A stretch of DNA of 64,000 nt from Vandiemenella viatica (GCA_031002005.1 CM061914.1:190606685-190670684), one strand, 5' to 3'; positions 1-12,119 are shown, counted from the stretch's first letter. The notes: generated from the letters alone by a model not told the origin. Translations and numbers: made by a program.

Positions 1-1150
1 GAAATGTGTACTCAAAAATGAATACATAAAAATGTATCTATTTACTTACCAATGACGAAGATTGACAAAAATAAACATTTGTTCACACGCGTCAAATGCC
101 TACTGGAAGGGTACAGGCAAACAGTACAAAACATCCGATAGAGACCGAGTGGGACAGCGAGTCACGCAGACTGACACGAGGTTTTATCCTCATTTTGTGG
201 ATTGCGGATCCGCTTAATTTTGTGCGGAATCAGCCAGACTGTGTAATGATGCGGGATTGCGGGATCACGCTTTACTGGATTGCAATCTGTACAGACAACG
301 GACCGAGCAGCTGTGCATATCAGTACCACTCGTTTACCTAAAAACCCTGCGTTAAAAACATCCAACGGAGCATGGAATCAGTAGACACACTGGTGATACA
401 AAACTTTATGACCAGCTGTTTAATAGCGTTTTTGTCGGTGTTTGGAACGGAATAGTGAAGCGGTTTGTCGTGGGAAGAATTCGACAAGTCCTTAGTAGGT
501 CTGCAGTGGTATCTGGCACCAGATGTCTACGCAAGGATCACGCAATTCCCTTAAATTACTTGCCGGTGGTTTCTGAGCGTGGAATTAGCACGCGATAGCG
601 TTCCAGACATTGTTGAAACGAGGCGAATTTGGCGATCAAGACATCAACGTGAGTTCACTAACATTGTGATACGGACAGTTAACGTGCTGTAATATGCCAT
701 CGCTGTAGTTGAAGACATGAAACATGAAGGGCAGTAGTTGATCTCAGCTGCCATGGTGTCTTCGATCAGTATCTTCCCCAGTGTAACAGCCCTCAAACCT
801 AAAATTAAATGGAATTGTATTTTATGAAGCATTTGTAGTAGGCTTGAGTTTGGTTGAATATGATCTGGTAGGTTTGTTTTGCAATTTCCTGTATATCAAT
901 GTAAACAGACTTTGTTTTTTGAAAAGCAATTATTTAGAGGCCATTTTAATATGTTTAAGAACAGTACTATACAAGAGAATTGCTTAAATGTTTGTAATTC
1001 CAAGTATTAAGGCAAGTTACGATGTCTAAAAGACAATTTACTACAGTCTAAAATGATTTATGTGAATAATTTTGTGTTTAAGTATCTTTAATTTCCATTT
1101 CTGACCATTTTTTAATGATGGTAAATGATTATGTATTATTTCTGATTGTT
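1..1150. other. no recognisable gene
   Basis: I see no coding signature, RNA gene or clear repeat here. The open frames near the start (81 and 67 codons, on opposite strands) overlap each other and resemble no family I know. The stretch becomes AT-rich after about 840. Confidence 0.5.
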
Positions 1151-1175
1151 TTTAATATGTTTCAAGTATTGTTAA

Positions 1176-1467
1176 TGTTCGAGAATTATCTGTCGAAATC
1201 CTTTGAAGTGTTCTAGAAATGTCGATACAGTTTATATAAAGCGGTCATCCGAGATAGAGTAGTAGTTTTCACCGACTCAATATACTACGGCCAGGAACTG
1301 TATTGTCTGTGGAAGAAGTGTTGTATACGATCTCTGGATTATATGAATGTATGTAAACAGTATCGTTGACGTCGTGTTTTATGAAAATAAATGCAAGTTC
1401 AAGCTCAACTGTATCGTGGACTGATTATTTATCACATTAATTAAACCACGAACAATCTAATAACAGG
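1176..1467 (+). repeat. possible solo LTR-like segment
   Basis: The segment starts with TGT and ends with ACA. It holds a TATA-like TTTATATAAAG at about 1230 and an AATAAA at about 1386, in the order expected inside an LTR. I found no convincing target duplication and no primer-binding site after it. It could equally be a decayed promoter and 3' end of something else. Confidence 0.22.
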
Positions 1468-1469
1468 TC

Positions 1470-2670
1470 TCGTGAAAGCCCAGGTGAATGTCCTCCCCGC
1501 CATATTCCTGCCACCATAAGGTTGCGTCTGTGACCTGGTGTATGTCTAAAGGTACGTTCCCATGGTGAGTCCCCCGGCGCGTGTTAGGGTACGCCTCTTA
1601 TCTTTACCGCATATGCTAGCAGGTACGGCGCGCCTTGACCCACCGCCAGACGGTAAAAGATGAAAGGCGCATACTGCCACACCACGCGCAGTGGGAATGG
1701 CCTTCAAGCAGCTTGAAGTGTTCCCTATATTAGGAAAGTGACTGCTCGACCTCACTGTGGCCGTTTGCTAACTGTCATTAATTTCCGTATAGTATTAAAG
1801 ATAAAAAAAAAAAATCAGGTGGGAGCCAGAGATTGCTTTCGGAGTTTTCCCTATGATAGGAAAGCTACATCCGGATCTCAAAGTATTATTATTGAACAAT
1901 TAACCAAGCAAAATGACACATTACATCATAGGATGGGATCTATTGAAAACAAGGTTCACAATCTGACTTTACGATTTACTTATATATTTGAATTGTTTAC
2001 TTGACAAAATTTTACAAAGATTAATTTTCTTTTTACAACACAAGGGTACATAACATTCTCGGTGGAGCAAGAGAATCTGTCTCAGGGCTGACTAGGGTGA
2101 CTATGATGCAAAAGTTCCTTTTTCCGAATGGTGATTACCGTGTAGGGGAATCTAAGTTGTGCAGTCGGTGGATTGACCAGCTCTCTCTGACGGCCGGCTG
2201 TCTCCCTGCATGTCTCTCCCCGTGGTCAGCTGGGTGGTCGATCTGCCACCCTCGGCCGCCAACCAACCAATTTCTCATGTCTTCCCTGCTGCCGGACGAA
2301 GCGTCGCTTCCACCCCCTCTAGATGACGTCTGTCAATGTCTGTATATGGAGGGAAGCTCTTCTCGCTGGTTGGCTCGGGACATGCAACAAACCGCCGTTT
2401 GTTAATAATAATAATACAAATTTTTCCTATTGGCTGTTCTCCCTGGCCTCCCCTCACCCTTCATTCTTCGATACAGATTTACTTTTTATTTTTTATTTGT
2501 TTACTGAAACAGTCCAGGCTCTTCTTGAGCTGTGGTCCTGTCACGGGACTGTTTTCTGTCATCCGTCATATCAAATGGCAACGCTCAGGGGCTGGCGGAA
2601 CCTCCCCTGTGGCCAACACACAAACGACGAGAAAAGAAACACGCACACACATTCTCTGGCTCCCTGAACA
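1470..2670. other. no recognisable gene
   Basis: The sequence is unique-looking and mixed in composition. Several overlapping frames of 60-147 codons lie on both strands around 2.1-2.9 kb. None shows a known domain except the Tc1 remnant, which begins just to the right. Confidence 0.4.
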
Positions 2671-2674
2671 TTAG

Positions 2675-3325
2675 AAGCTGTTGGCTGGAAGACGGCGTAT
2701 CCGGACACGATCACCGACCTGATGCATCAAGACAGTCGATTCAATCGATCACGGGACACGTTTCCATTGATCCACGGTCCACTCTCGATGATCTCATGGC
2801 CACTGCAATCGTGATTGAGGATGTCGTTGGGTCATCGTTGGAACATCTGCTGAGGAGCCATATATGCGCTGAACGGTGTGCTCCGGAACACTTGTGCCTG
2901 CACCAGCATTGTACACAGATCACCCCCTATCCCGCTTTACAGAGCGGGCAAGCCTCCGACCTCCACGTTCTGTGATGAGGCGTGGACGTCCACCACCTTG
3001 TCGCCTACTCGTGGTTTCACTGTCCTTAAACCACTCTGCACAGGTGCCCACTAAAGTATCACGCGAACAGCCGACCAACCTCTCCGTTTCCGAGATGCTC
3101 GTTTCAAGGAGCCGGGCAGTAACATTCTGCTCTTCGTTAAGGTTTATTTTGTCAGTGTGTTCCCCCACTTGCACACATATCGTCGCCAGAATGACTCCCC
3201 AAACGTCGCTGCTCCGATAATGTAGTTATCTTACCGCATGACCTACCAACAACGTCACCAGGCGACATTCAATCTCGAAGTGGCAGAGGTCATGATGTTT
3301 TGCCTCATCAGTGCATATTGAGAAA
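2675..3325 (-). mobile_element. Tc1-like transposon, 5' half, degenerate
   Basis: Read on the minus strand from 3174, this encodes the N-terminal part of a Tc1-type transposase. It has a helix-turn-helix region (TERLVGCSRDTLVGTCAEWF), a GRPRL linker and the Trp-Thr-Val-Asp-Gln block that precedes the first catalytic Asp. Stops interrupt the frame, and the SDES-type first-Asp motif is disrupted (stop then IES). The terminus at about 3290-3322 resembles the Tc1 end at 45.2 kb (ggtcatgatgtttt... against ggtcataatgttct...). The copy stops near 2675 after the VRIRRLP block, so the other catalytic half is absent. It is a dead, truncated copy. Confidence 0.72.
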
Positions 3326-3442
3326 AGGACTAGTAAAAACTGAAATATATCTGTGAGTAACCTTCATCGCCATTATTCCTTATCCAGTTTACAATATTAA
3401 TTCGTTGCCCCAGATCTTCGACGAAAAAAACTATAATAACCA

Positions 3443-3824
3443 CTGAGAGTGGTGGTGTAACGGTTAGCGTTCTGGCCTCGCATTCGGGAGGACGGTGGTT
3501 CGAATCACCGTCCGGGCAATCAGATTTGGGTTTTTGACGGTTTCCCAAATCACTCCAGGCAAATGCCGGGATGCTTCCTTCAAAAGGCCATGGCCTAATT
3601 CCTTCCCATTCCTTGCCCCCATCCTTTCCCGTCTCTAAAGACCTCGCTGTTGGGAGACGTAAAGCAGTTAAAAAAAAACACTCCAGGCAAATGCCGGGAT
3701 GCTTCCTTCAAAAGGCCATGGCCGAATTCCTTCCCATTCCTTACCCCCCATCCTTTACCGTCTCTAAAGACCTCGCTGTTAAGAGACGTTAAGCAGTTAA
3801 AAAAAAAAAACGAAAAAAAAAAAA
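3443..3824 (+). mobile_element. tRNA-derived SINE (SINE-A) with duplicated 3' half
   Basis: A tRNA-like head carries pol III box A (tggtgtaacgg, 3453-3463) and box B (ggttcgaatca, 3497-3507). The body matches the other SINE-A copies here and ends in gttaagcagtt-type sequence plus an A tail. After the first A-run at about 3669 the 3' half of the body starts again (3680-3811) and ends in a second A tail. This copy is therefore a 1.5-mer. Confidence 0.88.
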
Positions 3825-4091
3825 CCTATGATAACGAGTTTATGCACTGGACAACATTCTGTCAAAGAATTGATTTTCTTGTAACCTGATTCTAGTAAAT
3901 GCTACAGAGAATACGGCATTAACGTCAAATGTTCTTCCCCTTATATGGATTTGTGCTTTTATTTGTCGCAAATAAACAAAAAACAACGGACGTTGTGACA
4001 TATGGCCACTTCCTGATGCACCACTTTTATAAGTAAAAGCCAAAAAATGATTGTTTTCCCTATGTGAATCAATTATTGTACAGAGAGAACC

Positions 4092-4330
4092 TTTTTTTTT
4101 TTAACTGCTTTACGTCTCTCAACAGCGAGGTCTTTAGAGACGGGAAGGGTGGGGGAAAGGAATGGGAAGAAATTCGACCATGGCCTTTTTAAGGAAGCAT
4201 CCCGGCATTTGCCTGGAGTGATTTGAGAAACCATGGAAAACCCAAATCTGGATGCTCGGAAGAGGATTCGAACCGCCGTCCTCCAGAATGCGAGGCCAGA
4301 ACGCTAACCGTTACACCACCACGCTCGGTC
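4092..4330 (-). mobile_element. tRNA-derived SINE-A, full length
   Basis: Poly-T at 4092 marks the 3' tail, and the head ends at the ...accacgctcggt boundary. The flanks give an 11-bp imperfect target duplication (acagagagaac on the left, acagagacaac on the right), as expected for LINE-mobilised insertion. Box B is on the minus strand near 4268. Confidence 0.9.
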
Positions 4331-4344
4331 ACAGAGACAACTAA

Positions 4345-5350
4345 TGAATTTTGTACATTTTGTTATAAAATTGAATGTATCGAGTTTCCACAGATGGTAT
4401 ATTGTACGTCATTGGGGTAATATTAATATCTTAGTTTCAATATTAGTTTATGATTTTTTTTTTTTTTAGTTTCTCGATGAGTTTTAGTAGAGGGAGTGAG
4501 AAGGTTGGTTGTTATATGAAATGTAAATGTGCATGTTGTAATAATTACTGTTGCAATGAACTTCATATGCGATTAAAAGTCGTTATATTGCACATTCGTG
4601 TCGTGTACTGATTTCTAAAAGTAAGAAATTATCACGTTATTGACTCTGTGATGATATTATGTATTCTCGCCAGCACGCAATGGCATCTACTTGTTACGAA
4701 GCTGTTTTTCAGGGCTAGGCCTCAAAGTACGCGCCTTTCCTCGTTGTAGTGTGTGTGGAATTCTGAGGAAATCACACTAAGCGAGGGCAGATATTTCACC
4801 GTTGGCGTTCAACCTACCAGTGCGAATAACCAGCGTACGAAAAAACGACCCAACCGACTCACAAGTAATAAATAAGTTACAAAACGATTTAAAGAAGGTG
4901 AGGAGGTTACAACGTCGCACTGTAATTTCTCTAATCTCTGGCACGTATTATAATTTTTTATCTCTGTCCACAGTATTTAGTTAATTCCACAACAGACGAT
5001 TCCCTTTCAGCTTACATCGCAGTTAAAATTCCTTTTCACGACGTAAGTGCAAATAAAATAAAATCCAATTATTTATTTGAAATTTACATTTTCTTTTAAC
5101 AGTATGATAGATAAAGGTAATAGCACTGGGTTTCCATAGCTTTCAGTGGAGGTAGAGCTCGGCATTCCTGTTTCCTGACCGTAGGCACTGGAATGGACGT
5201 GCCTTGGGCAGCGACACGGCCCGTCCCTTTTCCTTTAACTTCCCGCGGAGTTTCCTCCACCGTACTGATTGGATGGCAGGCTTAATGGGCCCCGGGGGGG
5301 GGGGGGGTGGGGGTGGCCGTTCCGGACGTTCAGCTTCAAGGAAAAACCCG
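4345..5350. other. no recognisable gene
   Basis: AT-rich unique sequence with a T-run at 4447-4467. It contains nothing I can assign. A G-run of about 14 nt lies near 5290-5306. Confidence 0.4.
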
Positions 5351-5356
5351 CGGCTT

Positions 5357-5424
5357 CGTAGGGGATCGAACCCAGTTCGTACGCGTCGTAGCTAGACGCT
5401 CTAGCGCTTCACCTACGCGGCCGC
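5357..5424 (-). repeat. tRNA-like head of a SINE or tRNA pseudogene
   Basis: On the minus strand the sequence has the spacing of an internal pol III promoter. A box A-like block (taggtgaagcg) lies close to the 5' end and a box B-like block (gggttcgatcccc) about 45 nt later. I do not see a convincing cloverleaf with intact acceptor pairing. A SINE head or tRNA relic is more likely than a working tRNA. Confidence 0.4.
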
Positions 5425-5604
5425 GCAGCAATATAGCAGAAAATAAAATCATTGCAGTTATTCATTTAAAACTTCCTGGTTATCTAAGCAGCGCTCTGGT
5501 GGCAAGCAGTGTAACCAACTGTTCGGGTATGATCGGACTCCCCGAAGTTTTCCGAGTTATTCCAGTGAGTCCAGTATTCATGCTCAACGCATGTGGGTAG
5601 GAAA

Positions 5605-6250
5605 ACGGCCGACACTTTCCGATTATGCCTCGTGTATGACACATGTTGATACCCTGAAGTATCTGGGGGTGATAATACAAACTAACATGAAATGGGACAT
5701 GCACATAACTTCCGTCGTAGGCAAGGCGAATTCTAAATTACGATTCATAGGTCGTATTTTGAGGAATTGCAATGCTCATACAAAGGAGATTGCGTATAAA
5801 ACACTAGTACGTCCGCATCTGGATTACTGTTGGGGGTTTGGGATCCATATCGCAAGGTTCTGATTGACTCAGTTGAGAGGGTGCAGAGGAGAGCCGCTAG
5901 ATTCGTGACTTGTTGTTACAGTCCTTATGAAAGCGTCACAGAATTGATACATAGATTGGGCTGGGATAGTTTGGAAGACAGACGACGTAGCTTGCGTTCG
6001 AATTTATTGGAGAATATGCGAAAAAATTTAAATTTCGAGTGCAATGAAATACTTCTTCCGCCAACCTATTTAGGTCGCAATGACAGGAGGGATAAGATTC
6101 GAGAAATAAGATGCCGTACTGATACATTATTTATTCCTTCCTTCCTCGTTCTGTTCGGGACTAAATTCGCAGAATTATGATTGGTGCTTAGCACCCTCTG
6201 CCACCCACAATGTTTGTGATTTGCAGAGTATGGATGTAGATGTAGATGTT
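5605..6250 (+). mobile_element. LINE 3' fragment (LINE-1fam), 5'-truncated
   Basis: Two overlapping frames encode the C-terminal region of a non-LTR reverse transcriptase. The first has VDTLKYLGVIIQTNMKWDMH and then YKTLVRPHLDYC. The second continues VWDPYRK, VQRRAARFVTCCYSPYESV and GWDSLEDRRRSL. One frameshift near 5830 separates them. The element ends in a short tandem tail of gtagat units (about 6231-6250) instead of poly-A, which is characteristic of CR1/L2/jockey-like groups with simple-repeat tails. The same 3' end (tttgtgatttgcagagt) recurs at 56.3 kb, where it seeds a satellite. Confidence 0.85.
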
Positions 6251-6265
6251 TTGATGGCGTTCAGT

Positions 6266-7300
6266 GAGACAAGATGTTCAAAACTTTAAAGAAGTCGGGT
6301 GTAAAATACCGAGATACAAGAATACTTTATAATCTTTATAAGAATCAAGTAGCTATAATAAAAGTAGAGAATCAGGAGAGACACGCATCAGTTAAAAATG
6401 GTGGGAGACAAGGTTGTAGTCTATCCCAATTAGTATTCAACTTGTATGTACAAGAAACAATAAATCAACTGAAAGAAGATTTGAATGTGGCATAAGTGTT
6501 CAAGGAGAAAAAAAATTGAGAATGCTACGATTTGCTGATAACATTATTTTGTTAGCAGAAGAGATTTAGGATATTGCGAAGTTATTGGATATCACAAATC
6601 AAATAATGAAGGAAGACTTTGGACTAAAAATAAACCAGAGCAAGACAAAAGTGATGAAATGTAGCAGAAATGAATGCAATAGTAGTAGATTAAATACAAA
6701 GTAGTGTCAGGTGTGATAGAAGAAGTTAGTTAACTTTGATAATTAGAAAGTAAAATTAAAACTGATGGCTGAAGCAGGAATGATGTTAAAAGCAGAATAG
6801 CAGTAGCAAAAAGAGCCCTCATGAAAAAGAGAAATCTTTTAGTTTCAAATAGGAATTAGAAAGAACTCTCTAAAATTCTGCTAAAATTTTATGGTAGCGA
6901 AGCATGGACTTTAGGAATACCAGAAATAAGGAAAACTGAAGCATTTGAAATGTGGTGCTACAGAAGAATGCTGAAAATTAAGTGGGCAGACAAAGTACGA
7001 AATGAACGAGTTTTGGAAATGATGGGTGAGGAAAGAAGTTTGTGAAACAAGTTTACAGATGTACTCGTAAGCAAACGGGGTCTTTTTATTACTTATTTGA
7101 ATTGCCTTGTACTTTTTGCAGTTAAGTGTAAGCTGCCATTTACGGCACCATTCCTAAATAACATCCAGATCGCGCTGAATTTCTAAGCAATCGTCAGAGC
7201 ACCTCACTTCCCTATAAAAGGCTAGCAGAGAGTAGGAATGTATGGAGGATTGCATCAAACCAGGCGAAAGAATGATGACAGGAAAGAAATGACGCAGGTC
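6266..7300 (+). mobile_element. LINE fragment (LINE-3fam), decayed
   Basis: It encodes reverse transcriptase fragments in several frames: GGRQGCSLSQLVFNLYVQE (palm), an RFADN block where the active-site FADD has lost its second Asp, and KINQSKTKVMKCSRNE. After these comes the C-terminal MLKIKWADKVRNERVLEMMGEE region shared with other copies. An antisense piece of another LINE interrupts it at 7073-7205. The shared end ggaggattgcatcaaacc follows at about 7241. Many stops make this a pseudogene. Confidence 0.82.
7073..7205 (-). mobile_element. LINE-1fam fragment nested in LINE-3fam
   Basis: This segment aligns with 57745-57880 over about 130 bp (shared attaagtgtaagct...ccatttgcggcaccattc and the gcgctgaattt block). 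It splits the sequence of the surrounding LINE-3fam copy, so it was inserted or recombined in afterwards. Confidence 0.7.
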
Positions 7301-8190
7301 GTAGAGTGCAGGAGTTAGTTTTAGTTTTTGCGTGGTGGCAGCCCTGAGGCGTGCTGTGCGGTCGAGTTACCTTATCGTGGTCATTAAGGAAATTAATTGA
7401 GCCAGCCCCATCTGTCAACAGAGCACTGTCGCGATAAGGCTCGGTGGGCGGCAGATTTTAACTCTTCCGAAAGCGACACTGACCGATGAAACACGCGTTA
7501 TCTGGCCATCTAGCGCGGCCCTTCGCGTGCGACAAGGGCCCCGCTGGAAGTACTAACAACCCTACACGGCACACACCTCACAGACAGATCGGCATCGCGG
7601 ACAGAGTAGACAAAAGTCGTAACCACGAACGGCAAATTAAAAGACAGGTCAAACCGCCGCTAAGAGAGATAACCTAGAAAACATGCAGACAACTAGGTCC
7701 TGGCCAAACACTGATGTATCAGACACAGGTTAAAAGCTGAAAACTCCTAGAAACTTCCCCGAATGCCGTAGTTTAATTCCTCGCCGCCATTAACTGCTAG
7801 CAACCCAGTGTTTTTTATATTGGTTTGCGAAGATTTGCAGATAATTTTCTAAGGTCAGCAGGCGATTTAAACTTTTCACTCACAGGTAGCAACTCAGATG
7901 GCAGCCACGTCGATAAACTTTTAGCTTATCCTTTAGCGCGTCCAAACGCACAGGGGAAAAAAAGCACTAAAAACGTCGAATTGATTTGAATTTAATTCTG
8001 ATGGACTCCATGCTCCTGTGGCAATTTCCTCACTCATAGAATTACCAGTTTCTTATTTTATTACGATCTTATGAACTTTTGGTGTTAAATGCTTCCACCC
8101 ATCTACTTCTGCCATTTGCGAACTAAATCTTTTAGTTTAGATACTGATATAGGACTCAGAAAAAACTTTATAAAACTGTTTTTATGATGC
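7300..8190. other. unique sequence, no gene recognised
   Basis: From 7300 to about 7700 the base composition is balanced and non-repetitive, with an aaattaatt homeodomain-type core. From 7700 to 8190 it is AT-rich. No frame resembles a known protein. Confidence 0.35.
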
Positions 8191-8194
8191 ACAG

Positions 8195-8600
8195 AACTTC
8201 GTGATAGCGAATCATGGACTTTAGGAATACTAGAAAGAAGGAAAATTTTAAAGTTTGAAATGTGGTATTATAAAAGGATGTTGAAAATTTGGTGGATAGA
8301 TAAATAACGGAACGAAATTGTTTTGGAAATTATGAGTGAGGAAAGAGTCTTACAGAAACAAGAGACAGGCTGGTAGATCTTATTTTCAGACATGTGGGAT
8401 TGGTTAATTTGTTAGTGGAGGGAACAGTCGAAGGTGAGAACTGTAGAGGTAGACAGAGATTAGAATATATGAAGCAGATAATTGAGGACGTGGGTTGTAA
8501 GGGGTATGTAGAAATGAAGAGGTTAGCACAGGATAGGAAGGGATGGAGGATTGCATCAAACCAGTCTAAAGACTGATGACAGCAAAAAAAATAAAAAAAA
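8195..8600 (+). mobile_element. LINE-3fam 3' end
   Basis: This is the C-terminal region and 3' end of the same family as 13.1-13.95 kb. It includes LVNLLVEGTVEGENCRGRQRL and MKRLAQDRKGWRIASNQ, followed by the standard end gactgatgacagcaaaaaa. It is frameshifted upstream and 5'-truncated. Confidence 0.85.
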
Positions 8601-8784
8601 ATCTACTCAAAGTTTCTTGAAGAGTTTGTTTTTAGTTGTAATAAGTACAAATAAAGGTGAATAAATAAATTAATCCTGTTGTATTTTGTCATCGAGTAGC
8701 TATAGTCAAAAATTCAAACGTGTTCTTACTGCATTGACGTGTTATGATACCACATGAAAGAGTCAATTGTCGTTTGACAACATG

Positions 8785-8995
8785 GACACTCTAGCCTCGC
8801 ATTCGTGAGGCCGCCTGTTCGAATCCCCGTCCGGGCATTCAGATTTGGGTTTTCCATGGTTTCCCCAAAATCACTCCAGGCGATTGCCGGGATGCTTCTT
8901 TCGAAAAGGCCATGGCCGAATTCCGTCCCGTTCCTTGTCCCCTGTCCCGTCTCGCCTCTAATGACCTCGACATCGACGAGGCGTAAAGCCCCAAG
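8785..8995 (+). mobile_element. tRNA-derived SINE-B, 5'-truncated
   Basis: It shares its central body with SINE-A (tcactccaggcga, ccgggatgctt, ccatggccgaattcc) but has a different tail (taatgacctcgacatcgacgaggcgtaaag). Box B (gttcgaatcccc) is present and box A is lost. A (TA)n run follows at 8996-9012. Confidence 0.85.
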
Positions 8996-9072
8996 TATAT
9001 ATATATATATATCTTCGAACACGTCCGGTAGTCAGTCTACGTATTACTAAGAAAAGTCATGAGTAGTCGTAA

Positions 9073-9255
9073 TGAACTGATGACAGGGTTTCTATCGGCT
9101 GTGCATTCCGCCCCTAAAGAAGCCGCATTAACCCAAGCCGGCAATCCTACCAGGTACAGGGGACCTACAGCTTAACGTGGAATCAGAACCACGGAAGCGT
9201 TGTGGCGTACTTCACATTACACAGCAAGCTGTGCCAGAGGTGAAGGTCGGGTTAA
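9073..9255 (-). mobile_element. tRNA-derived SINE-C, 5'-truncated
   Basis: On the minus strand this matches the copy at 11603-11848: tgtgtaatgtgaagtacgcc, then the tail block gattccacgttaa and ctgtaggtcccctgtacc. The tRNA head is missing. Confidence 0.75.
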
Positions 9256-9259
9256 GGGC

Positions 9260-10630
9260 CTTTTACAATCCACGTAGAGACAGCGATTCGCCCCCTATGA
9301 GACGGCTTAACGTGTGCGCCAGCGACAGTGAAAGTGCATCTTCTATTGCATACATTAATACTCTTACGTAATGTTTTTGTTGTAAACTGACTCTTTTACA
9401 GGTATGTACGAGTATACACGATAATTGTATGGTATTGTATTCACTCGACACCTAGTTCTTCACGCCATTATTTCTGCTGGCAATGTCACGTCACACTATT
9501 TCCTTTCCTGTCGTTTATCTTTCGTATTTTCTCCCCTCAGATCCCTCCTTCGGGTATAACCCTCAGTTCCTGTTTGGCTATGTTTCTTCCAGTAATTCCT
9601 CGTTATGTCGATATTGTCCTTCTATTACTCCTGCTTACGTTCCTTATTTGAACTTTGAATTCCCGGGGGTTGCTCCCCACAGTCACCGCCATTATCACCC
9701 TAAATTTCCCTCACCTCCCTACCCAGTCTTGCCAACCTCCTACTGTCAACACCCCACCCTCTCGCAAAAGCCACTGCTCTTCCCGACAACGACTCTTAAC
9801 TCTACGACGTATTTTAATATGAAAAGCAAAGATGAAATATACCCACCACTCATCAAAGTTGAAAGAACTTGGGCAAAAATGACAAAAAAAAAAGCTTGAC
9901 ATGCACAGAAAACACAATACTACGAGCTATGCCTTTACTCGTGACAAAAGAAACATATGACTGAGATCGCGCAGCGCCAAGTGAATAGTGGTTTTAACCG
10001 TTGGACATGGTGGGGGGAACAAAAGTAAATCGTAGGAAACGTTAATCGTGCCAGAGAAATTGAAAAGAGTTAAGAAAAGGCAAACTTAAAACACGCAACA
10101 ATTTACTAAAAGCTGTAAAATGTGTTTATTCCAAGCTATTCACCAACTATCCAGTAACCATGGCTGCGTTTTCTATGAGAAAATATGCGATTGAACATGA
10201 TCGGCGGTTTTGACCACTGTAAGTGGTGGGGGAACCGAAATAATATCAGAGGATATGTTAATCGCGGGATATAAATTGATCAAAATAAAATAAAAAGCGG
10301 AACAAGAAAAGTCATAAAAATGTAATAGAAAGTGTAAAGTGCATATTCTTTTTCTCCAGTGGCCGAACATAATCCATTATGATTATTGGTTATTTCTAGA
10401 TTTGACGGTCTTTGAAATAGTTCTTAACGTTGTTCATCCCCGCAGCGCATAGTAAGATCAGTTCTGGCAATACTACATTCCATTATAGTAAAATAGTTTT
10501 CTTGGCGTTTTCTATGAATAGCGACAGAGAATTTGGTCGCTTCAAACTGAACAAAAATTTTCAAATTTTTGAGGTCCAACTTAGAGGATCAAATTTTGCT
10601 TAAAATGGAATCTGAACCGCTTCAGGACTC
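9260..10630. other. no recognisable gene
   Basis: A 138-codon frame at 9483-9899 (+) is rich in Pro, Ser and Tyr and shows no domain. A frame of half that size lies antisense to it. Its codon use looks like chance in a C/T-rich stretch. The rest is AT-rich. Confidence 0.4.
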
Positions 10631-10635
10631 ACAAT

Positions 10636-11422
10636 CAGTGTTGCCACCTTACGATAGCAAAAAGTCGCTAGACTTGGACTCAAAACTCACTAGATTGGGG
10701 GATATTCAGAACTAAAAGATTCGCTAGAAATCGTTAAATAAAATAACTGCAAGTGGTAAAGTAAGTAATATAAAAATATTTGAATAATTAGTATTTTCAT
10801 TAAATTAAACATAACATTGTATTAAAAATCAACATCAAATTTCTTCAATCGGTATTTCTTCATCGTCTTGGTCTATCGTTGGAGTTGCAGAACTTGCAGA
10901 TGAGGAAGGATGAGACTAATCGTCAGTCTTAGATTAATAATAATATTTAGCATCTTTACCAATCACATAAGTCGGAAGTTCGTAACTATAGCAGTTTTTT
11001 TCGTAATTTTTAACCGATTCCGTACAAAAAGAATTAGCTATTTACAGCTTTCTTGTTTGTCAAATTGTTTTTAAGAACGTTCATTGTACTGAAAATCCTT
11101 TCCACTGCGGTATTGGAGTGAGAAAGTGATAGGATATGGCTAAATGAGGAAACACCAGAAAGGTATTTATTCCAGCAGCATTCTTGTATGGGTAAGCCAT
11201 ATTCCGATTTCAATTTATTATGTACGCCATTATTTATCCGAGTCATGGCAGAGGCATTAACTTCACAAATTCCAATCAAGTTTTTCGAAACTCTGCAAGG
11301 TTGAACGTGACTAAAACTCACCAATTTTTTTTTTTTTTTTAGCCATAACGTATTTAAAAAATCACTTTCGAGCTTCGAAACTCACTAAATCTAGCGACAA
11401 AATCGCTAAGGTGGCAACATTA
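10636..11422 (-). mobile_element. hAT transposon, internally deleted, with target duplication
   Basis: The ends are cagtgttgccacctt at 10636 and its near inverse ending at 11422. They continue into a longer inverted repeat (cgctagac/tt...ctcactaga). The flanks are ctcacaat (10628-10635) and ctcacact (11423-11430), a 7/8 match and the 8-bp duplication expected of hAT elements. Inside, the minus-strand frame at 11034-11324 encodes the C-terminal hAT dimerisation region (NTAVERIFSTMNVLKNNLTN). The rest of the transposase is missing, so this copy could only move with help in trans. Confidence 0.9.
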
Positions 11423-11602
11423 CTCACACTCGAGGATTTGTCATAAAAAATTATTTTTTTGCCTAAAATTTTTTTTTTGTCGTTTTTAGTCTGTGCATAG
11501 TATTTTTTGCTTAAATCTGCGATAAGACGTCCAAAAATCATAAAACTCAAGAAATAAATCACATAAAGGAAGGCAATCACGAGCTTTTACCATAAAAACT
11601 GT

Positions 11603-11848
11603 AGCGGTCTAGTGACCCAGTGGTTAACCCGTCTGACCTGATATCGAAAAGTCACCGATTTGAATCCCTATCTCGCCTCTGGTACAGCCCACTGTGTAAT
11701 GTGAAGTACGCCAGGGCGCCTCAGTGGTTCGGATTCCACGTTAAACTGTAGGTCCCCTGTACCCGGTAGGACTACCGGGTTAGAGTAGGCGGCTATGATA
11801 GAAGTGGATTGCGCAGTCGATAAGAAACCCCGCCACCAGATCATTGCG
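11603..11848 (+). mobile_element. tRNA-derived SINE-C
   Basis: A tRNA-like head (box A-like cagtggttaaccc, box B-like gatttgaatccc) is followed by the family tail (gattccacgttaaactgtaggtcccc, then ggtaggactaccgggtt). The tail is shared with 9073-9255 and with 46945-47165, whose head is different. Confidence 0.75.
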
Positions 11849-12119
11849 ACCGCACTTATTTACTTTTCGACATCAAAAACTAATTTTTAGTCCACAAAAT
11901 ACAGAAGTTCCTCAGAGAGTATTTCCGTAGGTCTCAGTTATAATAGAAACAGGAAAAAAAGCTCGGTAACGATCCTTTAGAAAAATTAACTATCTTGCCT
12001 TGGTTATTCATAAAATTAATACTGTAAATACACAAGGCAGGAAACATATATTTCCGCTTAAAATAACGTATTGGATTGTAGCCACAGGTCTTTAATTTTT
12101 TTTTTTTTTTTTTTTTTAC

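Noticed and set aside
96..341. 81-codon frame near the window start
   Set aside because: No similarity to a known family that I can recognise, and an overlapping antisense frame of similar length.
9483..9899. 138-codon Pro/Ser/Tyr-rich frame
   Set aside because: No domain, no splice or promoter evidence, and an overlapping antisense frame.
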